A stretch of DNA of 5,038 nt from Planctomycetota bacterium (lineage in GTDB: Bacteria > Planctomycetota > PUPC01 > DSUN01), in contig DAOOIT010000140.1 of NCBI GenBank assembly GCA_035384565.1, positions 1 through 5,038 of the forward strand, read 5' to 3'. The notes beneath the pieces were generated by a model. That model ran no database searches and had not been told where the DNA came from. It saw nothing but the letters and a program-made list of their open reading frames with translations. Numbering within the stretch: position 1 is the first letter of the stretch; the number at the start of each line of letters is the position of its first letter. Position numbers and translations under genes: made by a program. Shown here piece by piece: positions 1 through 5,038 of the stretch.

Positions 1-63
1 ACGCGCATCCGCACCCGCCTGGAGGCCGAGCCGGCTTTTTTGTTCCCGTCAGTAGCCTCCTGA
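1..63 (+). CDS. Tail assembly chaperone (lambda G-like), zero-frame product, C-terminal end only
   Basis: Only the last 20 codons are in the window, ending TRIRTRLEAEP-AFLFPSVAS and a TGA at 61-63. The reading frame is chosen because, up to the TTTTTTG run, nearly every third codon base is G or C, while the alternative frame has mixed third positions. The assignment rests on position (directly before a tape measure gene) and on the frameshift signal at 36-42, as in the lambda G / G-T pair. The 20 visible residues themselves are not diagnostic of any family. By analogy the short form would be the abundant chaperone that binds the tape measure protein and recruits tube subunits. The gene start lies outside the window. 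Confidence 0.6.
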   Translation, partial: TRIRTRLEAEPAFLFPSVAS

Positions 64-212
64 GGGACGCCTTCTTCCTCGCCTACGGGGGCCTCCACTG
101 GGGCTATCAGGACGTCCTGGCGCTCTCCATCCGCCGGCGGCAGGAGTTCGTCGAGGCCCTCGAGAAGCAGCTTGAGTTCGAGAGGCACGAGCTGGAGAAG
201 CGGCCGCGATGA
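1..212 (+). CDS. Tail assembly chaperone, -1 frameshift fusion product (lambda G-T-like), 5' partial
   Basis: After a -1 slip at 36-42, translation continues from the GTT at 42 for 56 codons to the TGA at 210-212. This extension (VPVSSLLRDAFFLAYGG onward) has an aromatic/hydrophobic first half and a highly charged helical second half, EFVEALEKQLEFERHELEKRPR in parts. It has strong G/C third-position bias, so it is coding. It contains no ATG, GTG or TTG in frame between base 3 and the stop, so it can hardly be translated on its own. The FFLAYGGLHW...VLAL...RRRQEFVEAL pattern recalls the short proteins found between chaperone and tape measure in many myophages (annotated DUF6760 in some), which is recalled from memory and not checked. 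The fusion would bind the tape measure, as lambda G-T does. Its stop overlaps the tape measure ATG (ATGA), giving coupling. Confidence 0.62.
   Translation, partial: AHPHPPGGRAGFFVPVSSLLRDAFFLAYGGLHWGYQDVLALSIRRRQEFVEALEKQLEFERHELEKRPR
36..42 (+). promoter_or_regulatory. Slippery heptamer T TTT TTG for programmed -1 frameshifting
   Basis: The heptamer fits X XXY YYZ with the correct phase: zero-frame codons are TTT (37-39) and TTG (40-42), and the slipped codons are TTT (36-38) and TTT (39-41). The zero frame closes 18 bases further on, at 61-63, while the -1 frame stays open to 212. An SD-like GGAGG at 21-25 sits 10 nt upstream, close to the arrangement of the E. coli dnaX frameshift site, where an internal SD-like sequence stimulates slipping. 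All positions are read directly; the function is inferred. Confidence 0.68.
44..67 (+). promoter_or_regulatory. Possible stimulatory hairpin of the frameshift site
   Basis: TCCC (44-47) and TCAG (49-52) pair with CTGA (60-63) and GGGA (64-67), giving an 8-bp stem with G48 bulged and a 7-base loop TAGCCTC. The zero-frame stop codon lies inside the 3' arm. The full stem begins only 1 nt after the heptamer, closer than the usual 5-9 nt; the inner four pairs alone begin after 6 nt. Loop bases GCCTC (55-59) could also pair with GGGGC at 88-92 (one G-U pair), a possible pseudoknot. No folding energy was computed. Confidence 0.4.
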
Positions 213-3200
213 TGAACGAGTTGGGCATGGGCGTGGTCGTGAGCATGAAGGACATGTTCACGCAGAACGCCTATCGCATCCAGTCGAGCATGATGAGCCT
301 GGACGGCACCGTGGCTGCGGCGTCGGCAAGCATGCAGCGGAACCTCGGCCTCGTCCAGCGCGGCGCCATGACCATGGGCGCAGGGCTGGCCCTGCTTGCG
401 GTGCCGGCCATCGTCCTGCGCTCCACCGTCGCCACGCAGAAGGCCCTCGGCGAGATGGCGTCCGTGGGGGTGAAGGACCTCGACAGCCTGGCCGCGGCGG
501 CGGAGGAGTTCTCCAACGCCTGGGGCGGGACGAGCAAGGCCGAGTTCATCGCCGCCGCCTACGACATCAAGAGCGGCATCGCCTCCCTGAGCGACGCGGC
601 GGTGGGCGAGTACGCCAAGCTCGCCGCTCTGACCGCCAAGGCGACCAAGGCCACGGTCGCCGAGATGACGAGTCTCTTCGCCACGGGCTACGGCATCTAC
701 CGCGACATGTACGCCAAGATGAGCGACTTCGAGTTCGGGGAGCTGTTCTCCGGCGGCCTGGCTGCAGCCGTCCAGGTCTACAAGACCACCGGCCCCGGCA
801 TGGCCGCGGCGATCTCCACCCTAGGCGCAAGCGCGACGATGGCCAAGATCCCCCTGGAGGAGCAACTGGCGGTCCTCGGCCTGCTCCAGGCCACGATGTC
901 GGGGGCCGAGGCGGGGACGAAGTACCACGCCTTCCTCAAGTCCGCGGCGGAGGCGGGCAAGGAACTCAATCTCAGCTTCGTGGACCAGAACAACAACCTC
1001 CTCAGCGTGGTCGGCATCATCGGCAAGCTCCGCGAGCGCTACGGCGAGACCCTCGACGCAATGGAGAAGCTGGAGATTCAGAAGGCGTTCGGCCGGATCG
1101 AGGCCGTCGCCGTGGTGGACATGTTCTACAACAAGGTGGGCGACGTGACGAAGGGCATCAAGGAAATGTCCGCCGCCATGCGGCAGGGGACCCAGTACAC
1201 CATCGGCATGGCGCAGGCGATGAACATGGACATCGGCTCGCAGATGGCCATCGTGGGCCAGCAGATGCACAATCTCCTCGAGATTCTGGGGCAGCTTCTG
1301 CTGCCGGTGGTGAACCCGATCATCCGGGGCATCTCCGCGGTCGTCCTCGCGCTCCAGCGCATGGCGAAGGCGGCGCCGGGGCTGACTCGGGTGGTCCTGG
1401 TCCTCGGCGGGGCGCTGGGCCTCGTCCTGACGGTCGTCGGTGCCGTCATCGCCGCGGCGGGGACCATCGGGCTGCTCCTGCCCGCGGTGAAGGCGGGGTT
1501 CCTGGCCATGGGCGCCGCGGCGAGCACGGTCGGCGGGGTGCTGGCCGCCAAGTTCCTCCCCATCACGCTCATCATCATCGGGGTCATCGCGGCCGTGAAG
1601 CTCCTGCGACGGGCGTGGGAAGCGAACTTCGGGGGCATCCGCGACTTCGTGGTGGGGGCCTACGAGAAGGTCAAGGCGGTGTTCCAGGGCATCGGCGAAC
1701 TCGCCAGGTCGCTCGTCGGCGGCACGGGGCGGATCAGCGCCGAGCTTGCCGACAAGCTCAAGGCCATGGGGCTGTGGGGGTTCGTCAAGACGGTCTTCAT
1801 GGTCTACTACCGGGTGCGGCAGTTCATGGTGGGGCTGTGGACGGCCGTGTCGTCGGCCTTCCGGAAGATCGCCGCCATCCTCGGCCCCCCGATCCGCGCG
1901 CTCATGTCGGCCCTCGGGGCGCTGGCGCGGGCCTTCCTCAGCATCCTCCAGGCGCTGGGGCTTGTCTCCACGGCGGCGGACGGCTCCGCCTTCCAGTCGC
2001 TGGGGCAGGTCCTCGGGACCCTCCTCGGCATCATCGCCCAGGTCGCAGCCTACGTCCTGAAGTTCATCCTGTACCCGCTCTCCTGGGTCCTTCACATCGT
2101 CGCCGCGCTGGTGCGGGCAGTCGTCTGGCTCGTCTCGACCATCGTCCAGGGCGCCATCTACGCGGTGAAGTTCCTCTACAAGTTCTTCCTGCCGCTTCGG
2201 CTGATCGCCAACGCCATCGGCGCCGTGGTGAAGATCGTCTACACGCTCTGGCAGGTGCTCACCGGGGATATCTCGGTCGTCGAGGGCCTGAAGAAGATCG
2301 GCGGGACCATCGTTGGCTTCCTGCTCACGCCCTTCCGGTGGGTGAAGGACGCTGTCGTCGGGCTGTGGAACCTGATCAAGTCCGTCTTCGAGGGCACGGC
2401 TGCGTTCTTCAAGGCCGGCAAAGCGATCATCCTCGCGTTCGGCAGAGGCATCTGGTCCGTCATCACCTACCCATTCCGCCTGGTCTGGAAGGTGCTGAAG
2501 TGGATTCGGGACCTCCTGCCCTTCTCGGACGCGAAAGCGGGGCCGCTCTCCGACCTGACGGCGGCGGGGGCAGCCCTCATCAAGACCCTGTGCAAGGGCA
2601 TCCTGGGGGTCATCCTGCTGCCGTTCCAGATCATCGCTGCCCTCTTCCGTGGCCTGCTGGCGATTGCGGGGGCCATCTGGTCGGGCATCAAGGCCGTGGT
2701 CGCCGCGGGCTGGCGGCTCGTCAAGGGCATCGCAGGCTTCGCGGTGGACATCCTGGCGGCCCCGTTCCGCCTGGCGCTCTCCGTGGGCAAGGCGATCTGG
2801 TCGGGCGTGAAGTCCATTGTCTCGGCGGGCTGGGAGGCCATCAAGAGCGTGGGTTCCGCGGTCTGGTCGGTCGTCTCGGCGCCCTTCGAGTGGATCGGGA
2901 GCGCGGCTTCGAGCGCCTGGCAGGGGATCAAGAGCGCCGCCTCCTCGGCCTGGGAGGGGATGACGTCAATGGCCGCCTCCGCGGCCCAGGTGATGTCGGA
3001 TGCGTTCAGCGGCATAGCGAACGCCGCCGCGAGCGCCTGGGACTGGATCAAGGAGAAGGCGGCCGGGGCGTGGGAAGGCATCAAGTCCATGGCGTCGGGC
3101 GCCTGGGAGGGGATCAAGTCCGTCGCCTCCTCGGCCTACGAGGCGGGGAAGTCGGTGCTCACCACCGTGGCCGAAGGGGCCGCAAGCGTCATCACGGCGC

Positions 3201-3820
3201 CCTACAAGGTCGCCAAGAAGGCATTCAACTTCCTCCGCAGCCTGCTGCCGTTCTCCGACGCGGAGGAAGGCCCCCTCTCGAACCTGTCGGCCTCGGGCAG
3301 GTCGATCCTCGAGACGATGGCCAGGGGCATGCAGCAGGTCGCCGGGCTGCCGGCGAAGGTCTTTAGCAGGATATGGGGCTTCCTGACTGGCCCGGCGCGC
3401 GTCGCCCAAGTCGAGCCAACGGCGCTGACGGGCTGGCTCGGCGGCCTGGCAAGAGTCCTTGCGGGCCTGGTGAGCACGGTCGCCAGCGCTCTGCCGCTCG
3501 CCTCCGCCGTTGCGGCGCCGATGACGTCCGTGGCCGCCGCAGCAGAAAAGCCGGTGCCCGTGGTCATCCGCGAGCGGGAGGTCCACCAGGCGAGGCTCCT
3601 GGCCGAGCGAGGGGCGCCGCTGGCCCCCGTCGCCGGCGCGCCGACCATCGGGGAGCAGTCCTTCCCGATGAAGGCGTTCCTGACCCGGCTTGACGAGCTG
3701 GCTGACCGGCCCATCGACGTGAACATCACGGTGGTCTCGAAGCTCGACGGTCGCGCCGTCGCTCAGGCGGTCTACCGCAACATCCGGCAGGAGAAAGTCA
3801 AGAACTATGAAACGCTCTAG
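209..3820 (+). CDS. Phage tail tape measure protein (TP901-type)
   Basis: This 1203-residue protein sets tail length and is thought to be expelled during infection. The start is the first of two consecutive ATGs (209, 212), with GGAG at 194-197 upstream and overlap with the chaperone stop. Residues about 6-30 (GVVVSMKDMFTQ) and about 45-320 match the N-terminal pattern of the TP901/PhageMin_Tail family. Very hydrophobic stretches occur at about 395-466 and about 597-690 and look like membrane-spanning helices. LPFSDA..GPLS motifs occur at 770-783 and 1013-1026, and a 40-residue repeat and Trp-containing 11-residue repeats lie between them. The C-terminus (PIDVNITVVSKLDGRAVAQ to the end) resembles tape measure C-termini. 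At about 0.15 nm per residue the length would suit a tail of up to about 180 nm, an estimate. The gene overlaps both neighbours. Confidence 0.95.
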   Translation: MMNELGMGVVVSMKDMFTQNAYRIQSSMMSLDGTVAAASASMQRNLGLVQRGAMTMGAGLALLAVPAIVLRSTVATQKALGEMASVGVKDLDSLAAAAEEFSNAWGGTSKAEFIAAAYDIKSGIASLSDAAVGEYAKLAALTAKATKATVAEMTSLFATGYGIYRDMYAKMSDFEFGELFSGGLAAAVQVYKTTGPGMAAAISTLGASATMAKIPLEEQLAVLGLLQATMSGAEAGTKYHAFLKSAAEAGKELNLSFVDQNNNLLSVVGIIGKLRERYGETLDAMEKLEIQKAFGRIEAVAVVDMFYNKVGDVTKGIKEMSAAMRQGTQYTIGMAQAMNMDIGSQMAIVGQQMHNLLEILGQLLLPVVNPIIRGISAVVLALQRMAKAAPGLTRVVLVLGGALGLVLTVVGAVIAAAGTIGLLLPAVKAGFLAMGAAASTVGGVLAAKFLPITLIIIGVIAAVKLLRRAWEANFGGIRDFVVGAYEKVKAVFQGIGELARSLVGGTGRISAELADKLKAMGLWGFVKTVFMVYYRVRQFMVGLWTAVSSAFRKIAAILGPPIRALMSALGALARAFLSILQALGLVSTAADGSAFQSLGQVLGTLLGIIAQVAAYVLKFILYPLSWVLHIVAALVRAVVWLVSTIVQGAIYAVKFLYKFFLPLRLIANAIGAVVKIVYTLWQVLTGDISVVEGLKKIGGTIVGFLLTPFRWVKDAVVGLWNLIKSVFEGTAAFFKAGKAIILAFGRGIWSVITYPFRLVWKVLKWIRDLLPFSDAKAGPLSDLTAAGAALIKTLCKGILGVILLPFQIIAALFRGLLAIAGAIWSGIKAVVAAGWRLVKGIAGFAVDILAAPFRLALSVGKAIWSGVKSIVSAGWEAIKSVGSAVWSVVSAPFEWIGSAASSAWQGIKSAASSAWEGMTSMAASAAQVMSDAFSGIANAAASAWDWIKEKAAGAWEGIKSMASGAWEGIKSVASSAYEAGKSVLTTVAEGAASVITAPYKVAKKAFNFLRSLLPFSDAEEGPLSNLSASGRSILETMARGMQQVAGLPAKVFSRIWGFLTGPARVAQVEPTALTGWLGGLARVLAGLVSTVASALPLASAVAAPMTSVAAAAEKPVPVVIREREVHQARLLAERGAPLAPVAGAPTIGEQSFPMKAFLTRLDELADRPIDVNITVVSKLDGRAVAQAVYRNIRQEKVKNYETL
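2672..2833 (+). repeat. 40-residue (120-bp) repeat in the tape measure
   Basis: Bases 2672-2713 and 2792-2833 are near-copies 120 bp apart, encoding AIWSGIKAVVAAGW and AIWSGVKSIVSAGW. The wider region repeats a short Pro-Phe motif (YPFR, LPFQ, APFR, APFE, APYK) before each hydrophobic helix. This suggests that the central tape measure grew by duplication of a helix pair. The repeats are visible in both protein and DNA. Confidence 0.75.
2915..3166 (+). repeat. 11-residue (33-bp) Trp repeats in the tape measure
   Basis: Residues 903-924 hold two units (AWQGIKSAASS, AWEGMTSMAAS). A degenerate stretch follows at 925-942. Residues 943-986 hold four more in register (AWDWIKEKAAG, AWEGIKSMASG, AWEGIKSVASS, AYEAGKSVLTT). 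The consensus is A-W-x-x-I-K-S-x-A-S-S. The 33-bp units share most bases, especially GCCTGGGAGGGGATCAAG-like starts. Eleven-residue periodicity with a regular Trp is typical of helical tape measure proteins and fits three helical turns per unit. Confidence 0.85.
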
Positions 3821-3944
3821 CGAGTGGCAAGTGCGGAGTGCGGAGTGTCGAGTGAAGAGAGGAAGGCGGAAGCGCCGCGATGACGTGCCGCGCCCCGCGC
3901 CTGAGCCTGACCCGTTCCTGCTGGCGAAGGACTTCGGCCTGTGA
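3807..3944 (+). CDS. Small basic protein of unknown function between tape measure and adaptor
   Basis: From the ATG at 3807 this encodes 45 residues. It begins inside the tape measure gene (14-base overlap) and its TGA overlaps the GTG of the next gene. I do not recognise it. Residues 15-24 (RVKRGRRKRR) are very basic; the tail is Pro/Asp-rich and ends PDPFLLAKDFGL. Third-position G/C bias is clear from about base 3879 onward, supporting coding in this frame. The start is uncertain: AGGAG at 3789-3793 is 13 nt before the ATG, while an in-frame GTG at 3852 has GGAG 6 nt upstream and would give 30 residues. Codons 6-17 fall in a 7-nt tandem repeat, so the N-terminal half may not be ancestral. 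It may only serve to couple translation of its neighbours. Confidence 0.5.
   Translation: MKRSSEWQVRSAECRVKRGRRKRRDDVPRPAPEPDPFLLAKDFGL
3823..3857 (+). repeat. Five 7-nt tandem units, AGTGNNN
   Basis: The units are AGTGGCA (3823-3829), AGTGCGG (3830-3836), AGTGCGG (3837-3843), AGTGTCG (3844-3850) and AGTGAAG (3851-3857). The array begins three bases after the tape measure stop. Because 7 is not a multiple of 3, it is not a protein repeat and looks like a DNA-level element or slippage product. Related GTGCGGA-type heptad runs occur between genes in some high-GC environmental bacteria; that recollection is not verified. Confidence 0.75.
3927..3931 (+). promoter_or_regulatory. Ribosome binding site for the GTG start at 3941
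   Basis: AAGGA is followed by 9 nt before the GTG at 3941-3943. It supports this non-ATG start, which also overlaps the upstream stop in GTGA, and places the conserved-looking N-terminus of the adaptor correctly. Confidence 0.7.
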
Positions 3945-4411
3945 GCGAATTCAAGCCGCCCATCACGGGCTACCTCATCGACGCCGACGGCGAGGGAACC
4001 CTGGAGTTCCAGTACAACCCCTCCGAGGTCGTGGACGAGAAGGCGACCCACTTCGCGGCCATTCGCATCCCCGGCATGAGCCATCCCCGCTACCAGTACG
4101 TCGCGGGCGAGCCGCGGCGGATCGTCTTCAAGCTCCAGTTCTTCAAGGGGCCGGTGAAAGAGCGGGTGCTCTGGCTCCAGTCGCTCCTCTATCCCGAGCA
4201 CGCGGGGAGCATGCTGGAGATGGCGCCGCACCGGGTGCTGTTCCTCTTTGGCAGCCTGTTCCCGAGCGTCCTCTGCATCGTCCGCGAGGTCAAGGCCCGG
4301 TTCTTCGGCCTCTTCGAGCCGGAGACGCTCCTGCCCGAGCAGGCGGACGTGGACATTGTGCTCGAGGAGTACGTCGACCGGAGCGTCAACGTGAACGAGG
4401 TGCGGGGATGA
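3941..4411 (+). CDS. Tail tube / baseplate adaptor (CIS tube protein family)
   Basis: This 156-residue protein with a GTG start resembles the N-terminal domain of contractile injection system tube proteins (Afp7/Pvc7 type, PF19266 as I recall it), which join the inner tube to the hub. Visible family features are F23-QYNPSEV (24-30), the P44-G-M-S-H-P segment before an aromatic strand (Q52-Y-V-A-G), a beta strand RRIVFKLQFF at 59-68, APHRVLFLFGS at 95-105 followed by VKARFFGLF at 117-125, and a final strand DVDIVLEEY at 136-144. No signal peptide or membrane segment is seen. Afp7-like proteins, as I recall them, are longer because a LysM domain follows; here it is encoded in the next gene. The stop overlaps that gene's ATG by four bases (ATGA). 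A link to the T4 gp53/gp54 region is possible but not shown. Confidence 0.82.
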   Translation: MSEFKPPITGYLIDADGEGTLEFQYNPSEVVDEKATHFAAIRIPGMSHPRYQYVAGEPRRIVFKLQFFKGPVKERVLWLQSLLYPEHAGSMLEMAPHRVLFLFGSLFPSVLCIVREVKARFFGLFEPETLLPEQADVDIVLEEYVDRSVNVNEVRG

Positions 4412-4698
4412 TCACGAAGCGGTCGCGCTACCGATTCAGCATCCTCTGCCAGGACGACGGCTTTGACTTCCTGGGGAACCGGCCCCAGATCCCAACCACC
4501 CCGCGGCCCGACGACCGGTTCCACACTGTGGTGGAGGGCGACCGCCTGGACCTCCTGGCCTATCGCTACCTCGGCGATGCGAGGCTCTGGTGGGTGATCG
4601 GCGACACCAATGACATCTTCTGGCCGCTGGACCTCGAGATCGGCTCCGTCCTTCGCATTCCGAGCGCCTTGCACGTGCAGATGAACATCCTGGGGTGA
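4408..4698 (+). CDS. LysM-like baseplate protein (gp53 / tail protein X-like)
   Basis: The protein has 96 residues. The ATG at 4408 has GAGG at 4397-4400, 7 nt upstream, and overlaps the preceding stop. A longer open frame continues upstream to 3880 but lies over the adaptor gene, so this start is preferred. Residues 8-22 form a short N-terminal strand region, then a Pro-rich linker (26-34). A LysM-like fold follows at about 38-85: FHTVVEGDRLDLLAYRYLGD, then LWWVIGDTNDI, then G79-S-V-L-R-I-P. In phage tails such domains sit at the tube-hub junction or in the baseplate wedge and are not expected to act as secreted cell-wall-binding proteins. No signal peptide is present. Which of gp53, gpX or the Afp7 C-terminal domain is the true counterpart cannot be decided here. 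Confidence 0.85.
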   Translation: MITKRSRYRFSILCQDDGFDFLGNRPQIPTTPRPDDRFHTVVEGDRLDLLAYRYLGDARLWWVIGDTNDIFWPLDLEIGSVLRIPSALHVQMNILG

Positions 4699-4701
4699 GC
4701 C

Positions 4702-5038
4702 ATGGACCTCGACACTTACGCGCCGACGTTCCTGATCCAGATCGAGGGGCAGGACCTCTCGGCCGACATCGCGCAGGAGATCCGGTCCTTCGCCTTCGAG
4801 GACAACGAGAGCAAGCTCGACGCGATGGAACTGACCGTGACGAACCGCAACCTCCAGTTCGTGGACCACCCCCTCTTCCAGGAGGGCAATGAAATCGTCG
4901 CGCGGTTCGGGTACGTCGGGAATCTCTCGCCCAAGAAGAAGGCCGTCATCAAGGACATCGAGTACGACTTCCCTGAGGACGGGGACCCGACGATCACCCT
5001 CCGCGCCTACGACAAGGGCTTCAAGCTGGCGGGGAAGG
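4702..5038 (+). CDS. gpD-like tail hub protein (phage late control D family), 3' partial
   Basis: The first 112 codons are present and the gene runs off the window. It starts at ATG 4702, three bases after the LysM gene stop; the only SD-like bases are GGTGA at 4694-4698, very close to the start. The N-terminus shows the usual first beta-barrel pattern: TFLIQIEGQDLS (9-20), a strand ending in E33, ELTVTNRN (43-50), and F59-QEGN-EIVARFGYVG (to 73), followed by AVIKDIEYDF (81-90) and TITLRAYDKG (97-106). This is the N-terminal region of P2 gpD / T4 gp27 / VgrG-type hub proteins, which form the trimeric adaptor between tube and spike. The C-terminal part, including any fused spike domain, is outside the window. 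Confidence 0.88.
   Translation, partial: MDLDTYAPTFLIQIEGQDLSADIAQEIRSFAFEDNESKLDAMELTVTNRNLQFVDHPLFQEGNEIVARFGYVGNLSPKKKAVIKDIEYDFPEDGDPTITLRAYDKGFKLAGK

Larger units (their letters stand above)
2516..3286 (+). repeat. Duplicated LPFSDA..GPLS module inside the tape measure
   Basis: Two copies are seen: residues 770-783 (LPFSDAKAGPLSDL, bases 2516-2557) and 1013-1026 (LPFSDAEEGPLSNL, bases 3245-3286). Each is preceded by a basic-aromatic helix (KWIRDL, NFLRSL) and followed by a T/S-A-x-G segment ending in KGI or RGM. The similarity extends to roughly 35-45 residues. Motifs of this kind are familiar in many phage tape measures; their function is not known to me. The duplication brackets the repeat-rich region. 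Confidence 0.8.

Noticed and set aside
821..2095. A 424-codon open frame on the - strand
   Set aside because: Low-complexity, His/Asp/Arg-rich translation opposite a well-supported gene; typical antisense shadow in high-GC DNA.
172..3366. A 1064-codon open frame on the + strand overlapping most of the tape measure gene
   Set aside because: Its translation is dominated by Arg, Gly, His and Pro with no recognisable domain, and its bases at third position are not biased. It is a by-product of the high GC content; the tape measure frame has family features throughout.
2966..4231. A 421-codon open frame on the - strand
   Set aside because: It crosses the tape measure, small gene and adaptor boundaries without regard to them, and its translation has no recognisable domain.
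3880..4407. Upstream extension of the LysM gene frame from an ATG at 3880
   Set aside because: The extra 176 codons are Arg-rich and lie over the adaptor gene in another frame; the ATG at 4408 has a good ribosome binding site and the expected overlap.
1..5038. Possibility that the locus is a non-phage extracellular contractile injection system
   Set aside because: The frameshifted chaperone and the long tape measure with membrane-like segments fit a DNA-delivering tail better. The visible part has no AAA ATPase or toxin gene, though the window is too short to exclude it fully.

Overview
The window is a high-GC stretch of one tightly packed, single-strand phage tail module, all on the + strand. 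It reads: end of a tail assembly chaperone gene with a probable programmed -1 frameshift, a 1203-residue tape measure protein, a 45-codon small gene, a tube/baseplate adaptor of the contractile injection system (CIS) type, a LysM-like baseplate protein, and the start of a gpD-like tail hub protein. The chaperone-tape measure order and the hydrophobic, membrane-like segments of the tape measure point to a phage or prophage. The CIS-tube, LysM and gpD genes point to a contractile (myovirus-type) tail. There is no taxonomic marker. The high GC and the intergenic heptad repeat would suit a high-GC environmental bacterium (for example Planctomycetota, Myxococcota or similar), but that is a guess.

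Layout. Bases 1-212 hold the 3' end of the chaperone gene. The zero frame ends at 61-63. A T TTT TTG heptamer at 36-42, with an SD-like GGAGG 10 nt upstream and a hairpin downstream, would move ribosomes into the -1 frame. That frame has no start codon of its own here and runs to the TGA at 210-212, inside the tape measure start. The tape measure (209-3820) has a TP901-type N-terminal region, two strongly hydrophobic blocks, a duplicated LPFSDA..GPLS module, 40-residue and 11-residue Trp-containing repeats, and a conserved-looking C-terminus. A small ORF (3807-3944) overlaps its end and carries a 7-nt tandem repeat. The adaptor, LysM and gpD-like genes follow at 3941-4411, 4408-4698 and 4702 to the window edge.

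How they work together (inferred from the families): the chaperone and its frameshifted form coat the tape measure during assembly. The tape measure sets tail length and may help DNA cross the host membrane. The adaptor and LysM protein join the tube to the baseplate hub, which the gpD-like protein forms. Start and stop codons overlap at almost every junction, so translation is probably coupled. No gene-free stretch longer than 300 bases, promoter, terminator, RNA gene or CRISPR array was seen.
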